Assembly (NCBI RefSeq): GCF_001618385.1
Contig: NZ_BDCR01000003.1
Span: 682,001-746,000 of the forward strand
Origin: Paludibacter jiangxiensis
GTDB lineage: Bacteria > Bacteroidota > Bacteroidia > Bacteroidales > Paludibacteraceae
Reading direction: 5' to 3'
Length of the DNA stretch: 64,000 nucleotides
Positions 15,247 to 23,623 of the stretch are shown here, piece after piece. The position numbers were made by a program, and so were the translations under genes. The notes beneath the pieces are model-generated. The model searched no databases. It was not told the origin of the DNA and was given only the letters and a program-made list of their open reading frames with translations. Positions within the stretch are counted from its first letter, which is position 1; each line of letters starts with the position of its first letter.

Positions 15247-16197
15247 TCACATATCGACGGCTTTGATGCTGTAGTTCGATCCGGCGCAGAGCAATACATT
15301 GCCATTGGAAGCCATGCAGCGCAAATCGTCGGTGCCGATCGGGATCAGCTTGTTGCAGTGCGAGCAGGAGGGGATCTGCATCATAAATCCTTTGTCGCAG
15401 GCAAGGAGATAGAGATCGTCGGGATAGTAGTAGTAAATGTCGTTGAGGGCCTCGGTCGGACTGCTCATTTGCCTCTCGTCGTCCGAGTAGTCGAGCTTAC
15501 GGTCGGTCCACACGTTGCCCTGCGTTGAGAAGAAGAGTACCGGCGCGCCGTCCTCTCGTTTTCCCGCTACGGCAATTCGGCTATCCACCGCGAGTACCCG
15601 GGTAAACGAACAGGGCTTGTAATAGCCGGCATAGAGTGCATTAAAATTGAGAATCTCCCACTGAACCCCGTCTTTCGAATGAATAATCTCTCCCTCGTCG
15701 GTCACGCCGTAACATACCGAGCTGTTGGCAGACAAAGAGACGATATTTCCCTTCAGCGCCAGCTGAATTTTATTGAACGAGCCATTTTCTGTTCCCACTA
15801 AAAGTTCTCCCTGATCGGTTCCGGCAATAATCTTGTTGTTGAAGAGGACAAGGGTATGAATGGTTTTATCCGTTCCGCTGTCGATGGGTTTGAACCCGCC
15901 GTTGTTTGACGAGACCATCAGGTTGCCTTTCTCTCCGGCGGCTACTATCGTCTGGTCGTGTGCTACCAACGCGTTGAATTCGATTCCTGCAAACTTTTCC
16001 GATTTGATAACAGTCCCCGCCTTAGAGAGCCGGTCGATTCTCCCTTCCGTACCGGCAACCACAAATCCGTCGGCATAGGCTATCGCGGCGTTGTACCCTT
16101 TGGATCGGTTGGCTTCGGCACTGTTTGCCGCAACGCTGACGGTGCAATGAACGAAAAAGAGGCTACAGGTGAGAAAAAACAGGTTTCGTAGGGCCAT
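15247..16197 (-). CDS. Exported beta-propeller-like (BNR/YVTN-type repeat) protein
   Basis: A 316-residue protein with signal peptide MALRNLFFLTCSLFFVHCTVSVAA; this ATG is preferred over the one at 16224, which would put nine polar residues before the signal. The mature part consists of repeated units of the type IAYADGFVVAGTEGRI, LVAHDQTIVAAGEKGNL, LFNNKIIAGTDQGELL and SVCYGVTDEGEIIHSKDGVQW, typical of six- or seven-bladed propellers of the BNR class. No catalytic residues are evident. A CSHC pair lies near the C-terminus. It sits beside the GH3 gene but a role in xylan use is only positional inference. Its last 47 codons are duplicated at 14358-14501. Confidence 0.65.
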   Translation of the reverse strand: MALRNLFFLTCSLFFVHCTVSVAANSAEANRSKGYNAAIAYADGFVVAGTEGRIDRLSKAGTVIKSEKFAGIEFNALVAHDQTIVAAGEKGNLMVSSNNGGFKPIDSGTDKTIHTLVLFNNKIIAGTDQGELLVGTENGSFNKIQLALKGNIVSLSANSSVCYGVTDEGEIIHSKDGVQWEILNFNALYAGYYKPCSFTRVLAVDSRIAVAGKREDGAPVLFFSTQGNVWTDRKLDYSDDERQMSSPTEALNDIYYYYPDDLYLLACDKGFMMQIPSCSHCNKLIPIGTDDLRCMASNGNVLLCAGSNYSIKAVDM

Positions 16198-16263
16198 AAC
16201 AAATGTATCGTAGGGGTTGTACAAAATTAATAATGATTATCCACAAAACACCGGAGGTGTTAT

Positions 16264-16416
16264 CCCAATAATAACGTCGGGATAAATCCCGACGTAGAGG
16301 AATGTTACATTTCGCAGTACGCTGTAAGCGTTTCCTTGCCAATGGGAAACCGCTACGCGGTTATGTTGACTCTCTTTTGTATTTACACCCCGATGAATCG
16401 GAGCGTTATTATTGGG
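16264..16416. repeat. MITE-like element with 13-bp terminal inverted repeats
   Basis: Perfect terminal inverted repeats CCCAATAATAACG (16264-16276) and CGTTATTATTGGG (16404-16416) enclose a 153-base non-coding element. Directly inside the left end is a 10-bp palindrome ACGTCGGGAT / ATCCCGACGT (16274-16295). Further inside are GC-rich short palindromes such as CCGAT-GAA-TCGG near 16390. No open frame is present. The structure suggests a non-autonomous mobile element or a composite REPIN. Confidence 0.55.
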
Positions 16417-16454
16417 TTACGCCTTAGGTTATTATGCGGATAGCTATTAAAAGT

Positions 16455-16491
16455 TTCAGCATCGGCTGTTTTTAAAACAACCGATGCTGAA
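16455..16491 (-). terminator. Hairpin terminator after GH3
   Basis: An 18-base inverted repeat with one mismatch (left arm begins TTCAGCATCGG, right arm ends CCGATGCTGAA) lies 13 bases beyond the GH3 stop codon. On the minus strand it is followed by ACTTTTAAT. Confidence 0.7.
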
Positions 16492-16503
16492 GATGAATGT
16501 TTT

Positions 16504-19500
16504 CTATTTCAGTCCGTTATTTGTGATTCGGAAATAGTCGAATGATACTTCAAACGGCGTGGTCGGTTGCGGAGCCTGCTGCATTCTGGGAAAACCTGCC
16601 ATGCGGCCCGATGCAACGCCGTCGCAAACCATCACTCCGCTTTGAATATCTTTCAGCACCACTTCGGCTGTTCCGACGGGTTTGAAATTGACGCCGTCGG
16701 CAGAGCACGATGCGGTATAGACGGCACCTTTCTTCACTAATTTCAGAATCAGGGTGTTGTCGCTCTTTATGATTCCCTCCATGCTAAAGGTTACAGCCGA
16801 TTTCTGACTTCCGTTGCTCTCTACCGACAACTCTACCGAGCCCGGTTGTTCGCCCGCGCCGGGTCTCATCATACCTCTTCGTCCGCCACCACCGGCTCTG
16901 TAGGCTAACTTCACAAAGTTGTTGTCATCCTGATACGCCACCACTCCGGCGTTTTGAGCGAATCCGGATGGTTTGCGCGAACAGACGAGCTTTGTCTCTA
17001 TCGTCCAGTCGGTATTTGCGCTTTGCAACAAAATGTTTTCGGCGTTATTGCTTGCTTCAGTAATGTCACCTTTGCCGCTGGTGATGGTCAACGAACCTGC
17101 CTTCTTCGAGAGGCTCCATTGAGAAGCGTTTTCACGTACCCAATGCCACTGTTTGCCCAACGCGTTGCCATCGAATTCATCGCTGGTCGACCTGATGCCG
17201 AAATTCACGGCATACTCTTTGGTCTCAAAGGTGTTGTAATCTGTCAACGATACGGCAGCCGTTCCCGGAATGCCTTTTGCCTGTACTGTTTCAACCACGA
17301 TCTCCGGGTCGGACGGCGCGGCACTTACCACCGGCGCTTTGGCCGACGGTTTTCCTTGCAGGTAGCTGTATTGCATGGTGGAAACATTAAAGCCCGGTAC
17401 CACTTTCTTGTTCACGGTGATTGAAACCGGATTCAGATTGGGCACAACCTTGATAGGATAGCTGCCAGCTACGGTTTTGTTGTCTACCGTCACCGCTGCG
17501 GTAATGGTTGCCACGCCCGACGCTTTGGCTGTAACCATACCCTTGCTGTCGACGGTTGCCACGGCGGGATTGTTGCTGGTGTAGACAATCTTTGCCTTGT
17601 TAATGTCGTAGAAACTGTCGTCGGTCATGGCCGCTGTTACGCTGGTTTGCGTGGTAGCTCCGTTCTTCAGTACAACGGTGTTGCAATCGGCCACCACCAC
17701 CTTCAGTTCCGGCTGGAAGCTTCCGTTCATCGTGGCCGAAACGGTACCCTTAATATCTTTGGAAGAGGCTCCGATTTCAAACAGGTAGTTGCCCTGATCG
17801 AAGGTGATGCGGTTGTGCTCCATGTCCCAGAACCAGAGGTCGGCGCAGTTGATGTCGATATTAACCGTTTTCGTCTGGCCTCTGGGGATGGTTACCCGCT
17901 GGAATCCTTTCAGTCGTTTGATGGGGCGTTGCATAGCTGCCGGACTGTCCGGAGTTCTCATGTAGACCTGCACCACCTCGTCGCCATCACAATTCCCGGT
18001 GTTGGTAACATCTACACTCACCGTAATCTTATCGTGAGGCGTGATGCTGTTTTTGTTGATTTTGAAATTGCCGTATTTGAAAGTCGTATAGGACAATCCG
18101 TAGCCGAATTCGTAGGTGACATCCTTGTTGAAATACCAGAAGGTGCGTCCGTTTTTACCGTTACCACCGCGGAGGGTATAATCGGTAATGTCCGGCAGAT
18201 CTTTGACCGATTTGTACCAGGTTCCGTTCAACTTGCCGCCCGGATTTGCATCGCCGAACAGAATGTCGGCAATGGCTTCGCCCTGCACCTGTCCGTTGTA
18301 ACCAACCCAGATGATACCGGGGATATTTTGCAGGTTTTTGAACTCTTCCACTTCAACACATCCCAACGTTTGCATCACCACGATGGTATTCGGATTGACG
18401 GCTGCCACCGCTTTGATTAGATCTACCTGATTGCCGGGCAATACCAGTGAGAGGCGGTCGGCCTCCTCGGTAGCGGTATTCTCGTCCGTTCCTACAAACA
18501 CGACGGCAGCATCGGCCGAAGCCGCGGTTGCAATGGCCTGTTCGTCCACTTTGGCATCAGCCGGAGCTTTGTACACAAAATAGAGCGTCTGAGGCCCGTT
18601 TAACCCCAGCTTGTTTACCTTCACTTTGGCCAGTTTACCTCCGCCGTAAGGGCCGCCCGCTTTAAATCCGGCTGCCACGGTAGCGTTCAGGGTAGTTAAC
18701 AGGTTTCCTTCCGGCGAACCGACGCGTGCTTCGATAATTCCGCCCTCGGTAAGAATATTCAGGCTGATGCCGATCGTATCGACTTCCGTCAGATCGACAT
18801 TTTCGTAAGCTGTCCACGAGCCGTCGTCTATGGAGCGTACCTGAAATTCGGTGCCCATCCCCGCTCCTGTAGTGATTCCTTTGGACGATGAACTGAATTT
18901 GGTGGCATCGTATTTGGTCACGGTACCGTTAGCTTTGTGAAGCTCGAAGCCTGTGATATAGAGCAGGTTGCTTTTACTTGCCGTATTGCCCCCGGAAGAG
19001 AGCAGTACCTCGGTCGAAAGTCCTTTTTCCGATATGTATTTTTTGATGCCGGCATACGGAGAAACCATGTTCTCTTTGGCAGGTCTGCCCGAATAAGGTC
19101 CGAGCTCCACCTTGTCGGCTTGCGGCCCGATCAGCGCGATTTTCTTCAGCCCGGACGGATCGAGAGGCAATATCTTTTGGTTCGTTTTTGTGCTGTTGTC
19201 GTTTTTGAGCAGCACGGGAGTTTTGGTTGCCACTTCTTTAGCAAGTTCCAAGTGAGCTTTCGAACCAACCAACTCTTTCGGATAGAGAGCATACGGTACT
19301 TTTGCGGACGGATCGAACTCGCCGATACGCATACGGATGGCAAATATGTTCACCAACGCTTTGTCGATATCGGCAACCGAGATTAATCCCTGGTTGAGCG
19401 CTTTGAGGGCGCTACGTTGATAAACGCTTCCGCAGTCGATATCCACTCCGGCTTTCAGTCCCATGGCAGCCGCCTCTTCCGGTGTTTTGGCATAATGGTG

Positions 19501-20340
19501 ACTCGTGTAGATCTCCTCTACCGCCGAGCAGTCGCCGGTGATATATCCTTTCAGACCATATGTTCGGCGGGCTATGGTGTCGAGATAGAATTTGCTGGCA
19601 GAGGTCGGCACACCGTTCACCGAGTTGTAGGAGGACATGATAGAGGGTAACTTGTCTTGTTCGATCAGCTGTTTGTACGGCGATATGTAGAATTCCCGCA
19701 TATCCCGTCCGTCCATCACCGAGTTGCCGTCGTGTCGGTTGAACTCGCTGTTATTGGCAAAATAGTGTTTGCCGCAGGGAACTGTTTTGAGGTAGGTCGG
19801 GTCGTTGCCCATCATCCCTTTGATAAATCCGCTTGCGATCTGCGATACGAGGAATGGGTCTTCCCCGTACGACTCGCCTGTGCGTCCCCACCGCGGGTCG
19901 CGGATAGGTTCTACCACGGGAGAATAGTAGGTAAGTCCGGTAATGACGGGTGAGTTTAGCGCCCGGGCTTCGTCGGCAATGGCGGCGGCTTCCCGCTGCA
20001 TCAGGTGCGGATCCCAGGCAGAGCCGAGGGCTGCGCTGTTGGAAAACGAGCAGGGCGAATTCGCTCCGTTTGTAAATCCGAACGAAACCCCATGCAACGC
20101 TTCACTCCAGACATTGAAGGCATGAATACCGAGGCGTGGCACCGCGGCCATGTTGTTGCCCAAAAGGCTCTCCTTCTCTTCGAGGGTAAGCCGGGAGACA
20201 AGGTCGGCGGCACGTTCGTCGAACGAGTAGGCTGTGTTCAGATAAATAGGAATTTTTGTTTTTTGTGGGGCGGGTTTGAACGCCGTAAAAGCGAGTCCGC
20301 AGAGAATTGTGCAGGCAATTCCGATCAGTTTGTGTTTCAT
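16504..20340 (-). CDS. Glycoside hydrolase family 3 multidomain enzyme (beta-xylosidase/beta-glucosidase type)
   Basis: A 1278-residue exported enzyme with signal peptide about 1-22. The GH3 N-terminal barrel (about 35-350) shows WSEALHG, RDPRWGRTGESYGEDP, CGKHYFANN and the nucleophile D270 in YITGDCSAVEEI. The GH3 C-terminal domain is interrupted by a CBM6-like sandwich (about 457-600) and followed by an FN3-like domain. Then come a bacterial Ig-like group 2 domain (about 883-967), a small all-beta adaptor (about 970-1050) resembling the GH43 C-terminus, and a concanavalin-like domain of the GH43_C2 type (about 1055-1278). The latter contains a Gly/Arg-rich insert GGGGRRGMMRPGAG. Residues around WGRTGESYGED favour xylosidase/arabinosidase subfamilies. 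The length is well above the usual 750-870. Confidence 0.88.
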   Translation of the reverse strand: MKHKLIGIACTILCGLAFTAFKPAPQKTKIPIYLNTAYSFDERAADLVSRLTLEEKESLLGNNMAAVPRLGIHAFNVWSEALHGVSFGFTNGANSPCSFSNSAALGSAWDPHLMQREAAAIADEARALNSPVITGLTYYSPVVEPIRDPRWGRTGESYGEDPFLVSQIASGFIKGMMGNDPTYLKTVPCGKHYFANNSEFNRHDGNSVMDGRDMREFYISPYKQLIEQDKLPSIMSSYNSVNGVPTSASKFYLDTIARRTYGLKGYITGDCSAVEEIYTSHHYAKTPEEAAAMGLKAGVDIDCGSVYQRSALKALNQGLISVADIDKALVNIFAIRMRIGEFDPSAKVPYALYPKELVGSKAHLELAKEVATKTPVLLKNDNSTKTNQKILPLDPSGLKKIALIGPQADKVELGPYSGRPAKENMVSPYAGIKKYISEKGLSTEVLLSSGGNTASKSNLLYITGFELHKANGTVTKYDATKFSSSSKGITTGAGMGTEFQVRSIDDGSWTAYENVDLTEVDTIGISLNILTEGGIIEARVGSPEGNLLTTLNATVAAGFKAGGPYGGGKLAKVKVNKLGLNGPQTLYFVYKAPADAKVDEQAIATAASADAAVVFVGTDENTATEEADRLSLVLPGNQVDLIKAVAAVNPNTIVVMQTLGCVEVEEFKNLQNIPGIIWVGYNGQVQGEAIADILFGDANPGGKLNGTWYKSVKDLPDITDYTLRGGNGKNGRTFWYFNKDVTYEFGYGLSYTTFKYGNFKINKNSITPHDKITVSVDVTNTGNCDGDEVVQVYMRTPDSPAAMQRPIKRLKGFQRVTIPRGQTKTVNIDINCADLWFWDMEHNRITFDQGNYLFEIGASSKDIKGTVSATMNGSFQPELKVVVADCNTVVLKNGATTQTSVTAAMTDDSFYDINKAKIVYTSNNPAVATVDSKGMVTAKASGVATITAAVTVDNKTVAGSYPIKVVPNLNPVSITVNKKVVPGFNVSTMQYSYLQGKPSAKAPVVSAAPSDPEIVVETVQAKGIPGTAAVSLTDYNTFETKEYAVNFGIRSTSDEFDGNALGKQWHWVRENASQWSLSKKAGSLTITSGKGDITEASNNAENILLQSANTDWTIETKLVCSRKPSGFAQNAGVVAYQDDNNFVKLAYRAGGGGRRGMMRPGAGEQPGSVELSVESNGSQKSAVTFSMEGIIKSDNTLILKLVKKGAVYTASCSADGVNFKPVGTAEVVLKDIQSGVMVCDGVASGRMAGFPRMQQAPQPTTPFEVSFDYFRITNNGLK

Positions 20341-20923
20341 GGACAGTTGAATAAGAAATGGTTATATTGTTTACGTTCTTCCACGTCTAGTACAAGTTGT
20401 TCTTTGGGGTGACAACCGGTACTTATGCAATACGATTGAGTGCCATTGCATACCGATGAATTCTGTAAAATTATTGACACAAAATCTATTTGCTTTAGAC
20501 TGTCCTTGCTTTACATAGTTTAAATATCTTTGTTTTGGAGAAGAAAGCTCTTTTGGGGCGTTACTAAAAAGAAAGAGTCTATTCTTTAATACCTCTATTA
20601 GTCCAAGTTTACCTGATATTCAGCGCAAGATTGAGCGAAGCGGTATCTTATGCTGGAAAGCAGAGTGGTTTTCAATCACAACAGAAAATCAGAGAAACTA
20701 AACCAGAGCGGTTTTCAACCATTTATTATGTCGACTGATAGCTAATCGGCTGATTAAGCGCCAATATAAAGGACAGTTTCCAACTTTCAACCAAGTACAA
20801 CTTGGTTAATTTTTAGCTTCGCTGACCGTTGGTTCAGTCCAAGTTACGGCTATCGCCGAAAACTTGAACTAGTCAATTTGCCATGCTTATGCCATTAGGG
20901 GCGAACCCAACTCTTTCTCCAAT
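20341..20923. other. Intergenic region between GH3 and AraC-type regulator
   Basis: This 583-base stretch has no credible gene. It contains a hairpin at 20789-20807 (AACCAAGT / ACTTGGTT, loop ACA, followed by AATTTTT) that could act as a plus-strand terminator. It also holds two imperfect direct repeats of CAGAGYGGTTTTCAAYCA at 20661-20678 and 20704-20721, spaced 43 bases. No consensus promoter for GH3 was seen. Confidence 0.5.
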
Positions 20924-22045
20924 CTATATGTTCTCATCAAAATACTCAGAGGGTGTCATTCCTGTATACAGCTTAAAGTTCCGTAGGGCTGCACTGCGTG
21001 AACGAAAACCTACTTCAAAAAAAATATCCTGGAAATTTGGGGATTGTGACTGTTTTACCTGTTGCAAGAAATCTTCAATACGTAATCTGTTGATATAGTA
21101 TGTATAGTTTCCATATCCCTTATCACGCATAGCATTAGTAAGAGAAGTACGGTTAGTGCATAGTTTAGATGATAGAATCTGGAGCGATAAATCGGGATCC
21201 CGCCACGCACAATGTTCTTTCATATATGTATTCAATCGGTCAATCAGATCTATATTGTTCTGTTTCGTATTGCTTTTCTTGGGAGACATGGAAAGATTCG
21301 CATAATGAATAATTGGCCAGTCCATTAAAAAATCTTTTGTGGATCCAAGAGCCACCTCCTCTTCTGTCGTGCCTATCGGACGAACAAACAACTCCATGTA
21401 AATGACAAAAAGTTTGGTTCCAATACTCACATAGTAGTAAAGAGTATGGATAATTGAATTTTCGAAAATTAGGACTAAAATATACGCAAGATTGGCGATA
21501 GTAAAAATAAGAGCATACTTCTTTAACCATTTAAGATTGTTATTGTTCCACTGTTTTTTGAACAACATGAAAAATACAAGCAGAACTGGCAAAAATATAA
21601 ACAAAAACAGCAGTAAACGAAACCAGACATTGAATTGTTCTACATAGGGAAACATATCCCCAAGCGAATAAAATGTTTGATATTTTACACCAGCCCAAAC
21701 AGATATAAGAGATATGCTCACCAAGAAAAAAAATGGAGAATATATCATCAGAAGTCGCTTGAAATTAAGCCAACCAGGAAAAATAACCTCAATTGGATAC
21801 ACAGACGTGGTGATGATCATGAAAATTGCAAGTAACAACATGCGCACAGAGACAACCGATTCAGGTGTTTCTCCATGGCAAAGTGCAATAAAGCGTGTCA
21901 AGTAATTTACAACAGAGAATAGGCCGATATAAAAAAGGATGACACGTGCCCGACCGCCTTCCTTACGGCGAAAAAAAAGCAATAGAGATAGAAGCAAAAA
22001 AGTCAATGCACTAGCAAAGGTAGATGCAAAATATAGATGCTGCAT
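20924..22045 (-). CDS. Membrane-anchored AraC family transcriptional regulator
   Basis: A 373-residue protein with about six hydrophobic segments in the first 225 residues (for example ALTFLLLSLLLFF and LLLFLFIFLPVLLVFFML). A cytoplasmic linker leads to a C-terminal AraC double helix-turn-helix (about 270-373) with LSLQILSSKLCTNRTSL and the signature VGFRSRSAALRNFKLYTGMTPSEY. The ATG at 22045 is chosen because the hydrophobic region begins there and a -7 box at 22091-22098 would place the transcript start downstream of the alternative start at 22093. It is the second protein of this architecture flanking the xylan genes and the closest regulator to GH3. Confidence 0.82.
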   Translation of the reverse strand: MQHLYFASTFASALTFLLLSLLLFFRRKEGGRARVILFYIGLFSVVNYLTRFIALCHGETPESVVSVRMLLLAIFMIITTSVYPIEVIFPGWLNFKRLLMIYSPFFFLVSISLISVWAGVKYQTFYSLGDMFPYVEQFNVWFRLLLFLFIFLPVLLVFFMLFKKQWNNNNLKWLKKYALIFTIANLAYILVLIFENSIIHTLYYYVSIGTKLFVIYMELFVRPIGTTEEEVALGSTKDFLMDWPIIHYANLSMSPKKSNTKQNNIDLIDRLNTYMKEHCAWRDPDLSLQILSSKLCTNRTSLTNAMRDKGYGNYTYYINRLRIEDFLQQVKQSQSPNFQDIFFEVGFRSRSAALRNFKLYTGMTPSEYFDENI

Positions 22046-22090
22046 TATGTGAAATTTGGAAATGGCATTAGTTAAAATAGTGCAAGTGAA

Positions 22091-22098
22091 CAAATGTA
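22091..22098 (-). promoter_or_regulatory. -7 element for AraC-type gene
   Basis: TACATTTG on the minus strand fits TAnnTTTG. No good -33 match was found at the right distance. The expected start is near 22084, 39 bases before the chosen ATG. Confidence 0.4.
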
Positions 22099-23013
22099 AT
22101 CACATGTACTATTTGTAATAGTTACGACCTTATCAGACAGCTTAGTAAAATTTTCAAGGGTTTGACTTTGGGTTTTCGTTGACATGAGTATATTGAAATA
22201 GCCCAAGGATTAGAGGGGGTGTTTCGTCCCCTCAGGCATTCCTGCAAGTCGAATATTTTTAATTAGTTTCAATTTAATCTGACAGTCAAGGGTAAATCAG
22301 AACTAACTAGAATTATCATATACTCGTCCCAATATAAAAAAGCAAGAACCACAAGGAGTAAAGTCATCTATACTTTTTTTGAGCTGCCATTAACTCCCGT
22401 CGGTCGTTGACCGTGGGGATCTCCAAAGGAGGGCTGTAACATTGTGATATGCATCAAATCTCCTCAATTTTGCGACCAATTTCCTTCCAAATATCTACTC
22501 TTTCGGCGTTCCTCTTCATTTTGAAGCGAGTGACCGAACGAACGGCTATGGGCCGAAGGGAGTTGATGACAGGGTGAGTTTGGGAAGGTTAGGCCAGACG
22601 ATAAATATCGGCATTTACAATCTGACTCCGGCACAAAGTCTTTGATCCGAACATTACATCGTCGGTGGTTGTCGTGAGAGGGGTCAGTGGGCAAAATAGA
22701 GCATAAAACATGTTATCAAAAAAAGTCAAGGCGAGTTTCACACCAAAAATATCACTAATGCAAAAATAATCAATTTATTTGTGATGATTAAGTCTGCGTT
22801 GATACGTTCGCGATTTTTTTTATTTTGGCTGTTCTTAGATGCCATTGGAGCGCTTGGTCAATGAAAAAGGTGGGGCAGTTATGTTCTAAATTGACTGAAA
22901 GTCATATCTATTTCAGCCCAATGGCGAAGCCTTGAGTACAATTCAAACAAACAGATTTAAGTCCTGCAAGGACGGCTTAAATCTTAAATCGCCCTTACAG
23001 GACTTATGGTGTG
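22099..23013. other. Gene-poor region with anomalous patch and palindrome
   Basis: This stretch of about 0.9 kb has no recognised gene. Around 22213-22233 there is a GAGGGG/CCCCTC hairpin. A GC-richer patch at about 22440-22690 holds an open minus-strand frame of 76 codons (22464-22694), rich in Ser, Arg and His, without family resemblance. A long palindrome sits at 22959-23005. The patch looks like a remnant of imported DNA, but no transposase motif is readable. Confidence 0.45.
22959..23005. repeat. Long imperfect palindrome
   Basis: AAGTCCTGCAAGGACGGCTT on the left and the reverse complement of AAGTCCTGTAAGGGCGATTT on the right form a stem of about 23 bases with four mismatches and almost no loop. 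It lies 9 bases from the end of the SPOR gene and could be its terminator or a dispersed palindromic repeat. Confidence 0.5.
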
Positions 23014-23433
23014 CTAATCGCTGTTTCTCTGGTTGATTGCGTTCAAAACGCCAATCGCTTCGCCATAGCTTTTAAAATAGCCTACCCGTACTCTGTAGAA
23101 ATTATGAGCCAGTTCAGCCACAAAGCAACGGAGTCGAACGGGAAACCGCGCTTTGATTCTCCTCATTTCGCGCAATGCGTTGTCCAGCGATTTAAAAGCT
23201 GCAACCTGAATAACATATTCTCCTTTTACACACTGAACAAAAGGTTTTTCATTTTTATTCACCACCAATTTCAGGCTTTCTCCTTTTTTATATTCATCAG
23301 AATCCGACTCTGCGCCTTCTATCTCTACCAACACTTCCGCCTTAGGATTAATTTGTCGTTTCAGCTTCTCAACAACATGCTTTAACGAATCGAAACAATC
23401 GGAAAAGTTGTATGTAAGCAATAAAAAAGCCAT
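23014..23433 (-). CDS. SPOR domain protein, N-terminus uncertain
   Basis: 139 codons whose C-terminal half is a clear SPOR peptidoglycan-binding domain: YVIQVAAFKSLDNALREMRRI followed by FYRVRVGYFKSYGEAIGVLNAI. SPOR domains bind denuded glycan strands at division sites. The N-terminal part is odd. Its only ATG lies inside the stem of the tRNA-Arg terminator, and there is no convincing signal peptide or anchor, although residues 2-7 are hydrophobic. Either a non-ATG internal start is used or this is a 5'-truncated remnant of a longer envelope protein. No promoter is visible between the tRNA and the gene. Confidence 0.55.
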   Translation of the reverse strand: MAFLLLTYNFSDCFDSLKHVVEKLKRQINPKAEVLVEIEGAESDSDEYKKGESLKLVVNKNEKPFVQCVKGEYVIQVAAFKSLDNALREMRRIKARFPVRLRCFVAELAHNFYRVRVGYFKSYGEAIGVLNAINQRNSD

Positions 23434-23460
23434 TTACAAATTGCTTTGTAAATGGCTTTT
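23422..23460 (-). terminator. Terminator of tRNA-Arg
   Basis: A 16-bp perfect stem (AAAAGCCATTTACAAA / TTTGTAAATGGCTTTT, loop of four) followed on the minus strand by a run of T residues, 9 bases after the tRNA end. Confidence 0.85.
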
Positions 23461-23468
23461 AACCAATG

Positions 23469-23542
23469 TGATTCGGTTGGGATTCGAACCCAAGACCCAC
23501 AGCTTAGAAGGCTGTTGCTCTATCCAGCTGAGCTACCGAACC
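23469..23542 (-). tRNA. tRNA-Arg (anticodon TCT)
   Basis: Cloverleaf with acceptor GGTTCGG / CCGAATC (one G-U pair), D-arm GCTC...GAGC, anticodon loop CTTCTAA with anticodon TCT (reads AGA), and T-loop TTCGAAT. The CCA end is not encoded. Upstream, ATTG-N19-TTATTTTG (23561-23591) is a near-consensus promoter. Confidence 0.95.
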
Positions 23543-23623
23543 CTTTTCTTTTGGAGGTGCAAAATAAGCGATTTTTTGCGACATTCGCAATAGCCTGAGG
23601 CTATTTTGTTCAATTAAAAACGG

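Larger units (their letters stand above)
14506..15391 (+). repeat. Tandem duplication unit 2 (REP + RAYT + REP + 3' end of intact gene)
   Basis: Second copy of the unit starting at 13612. Its right end merges into the intact minus-strand gene at 15247-16197, so this copy holds the ancestral junction with that gene. Only three bases (14503-14505) separate the units. Confidence 0.9.

Noticed and set aside
20661-20721. Direct repeats that might start a CRISPR array
   Set aside because: Only two imperfect copies, no regular spacers and no cas genes in the window.
22464-22694. 76-codon minus-strand frame rich in Ser/Arg/His
   Set aside because: No domain, promoter or start context; reported only as part of an anomalous patch.
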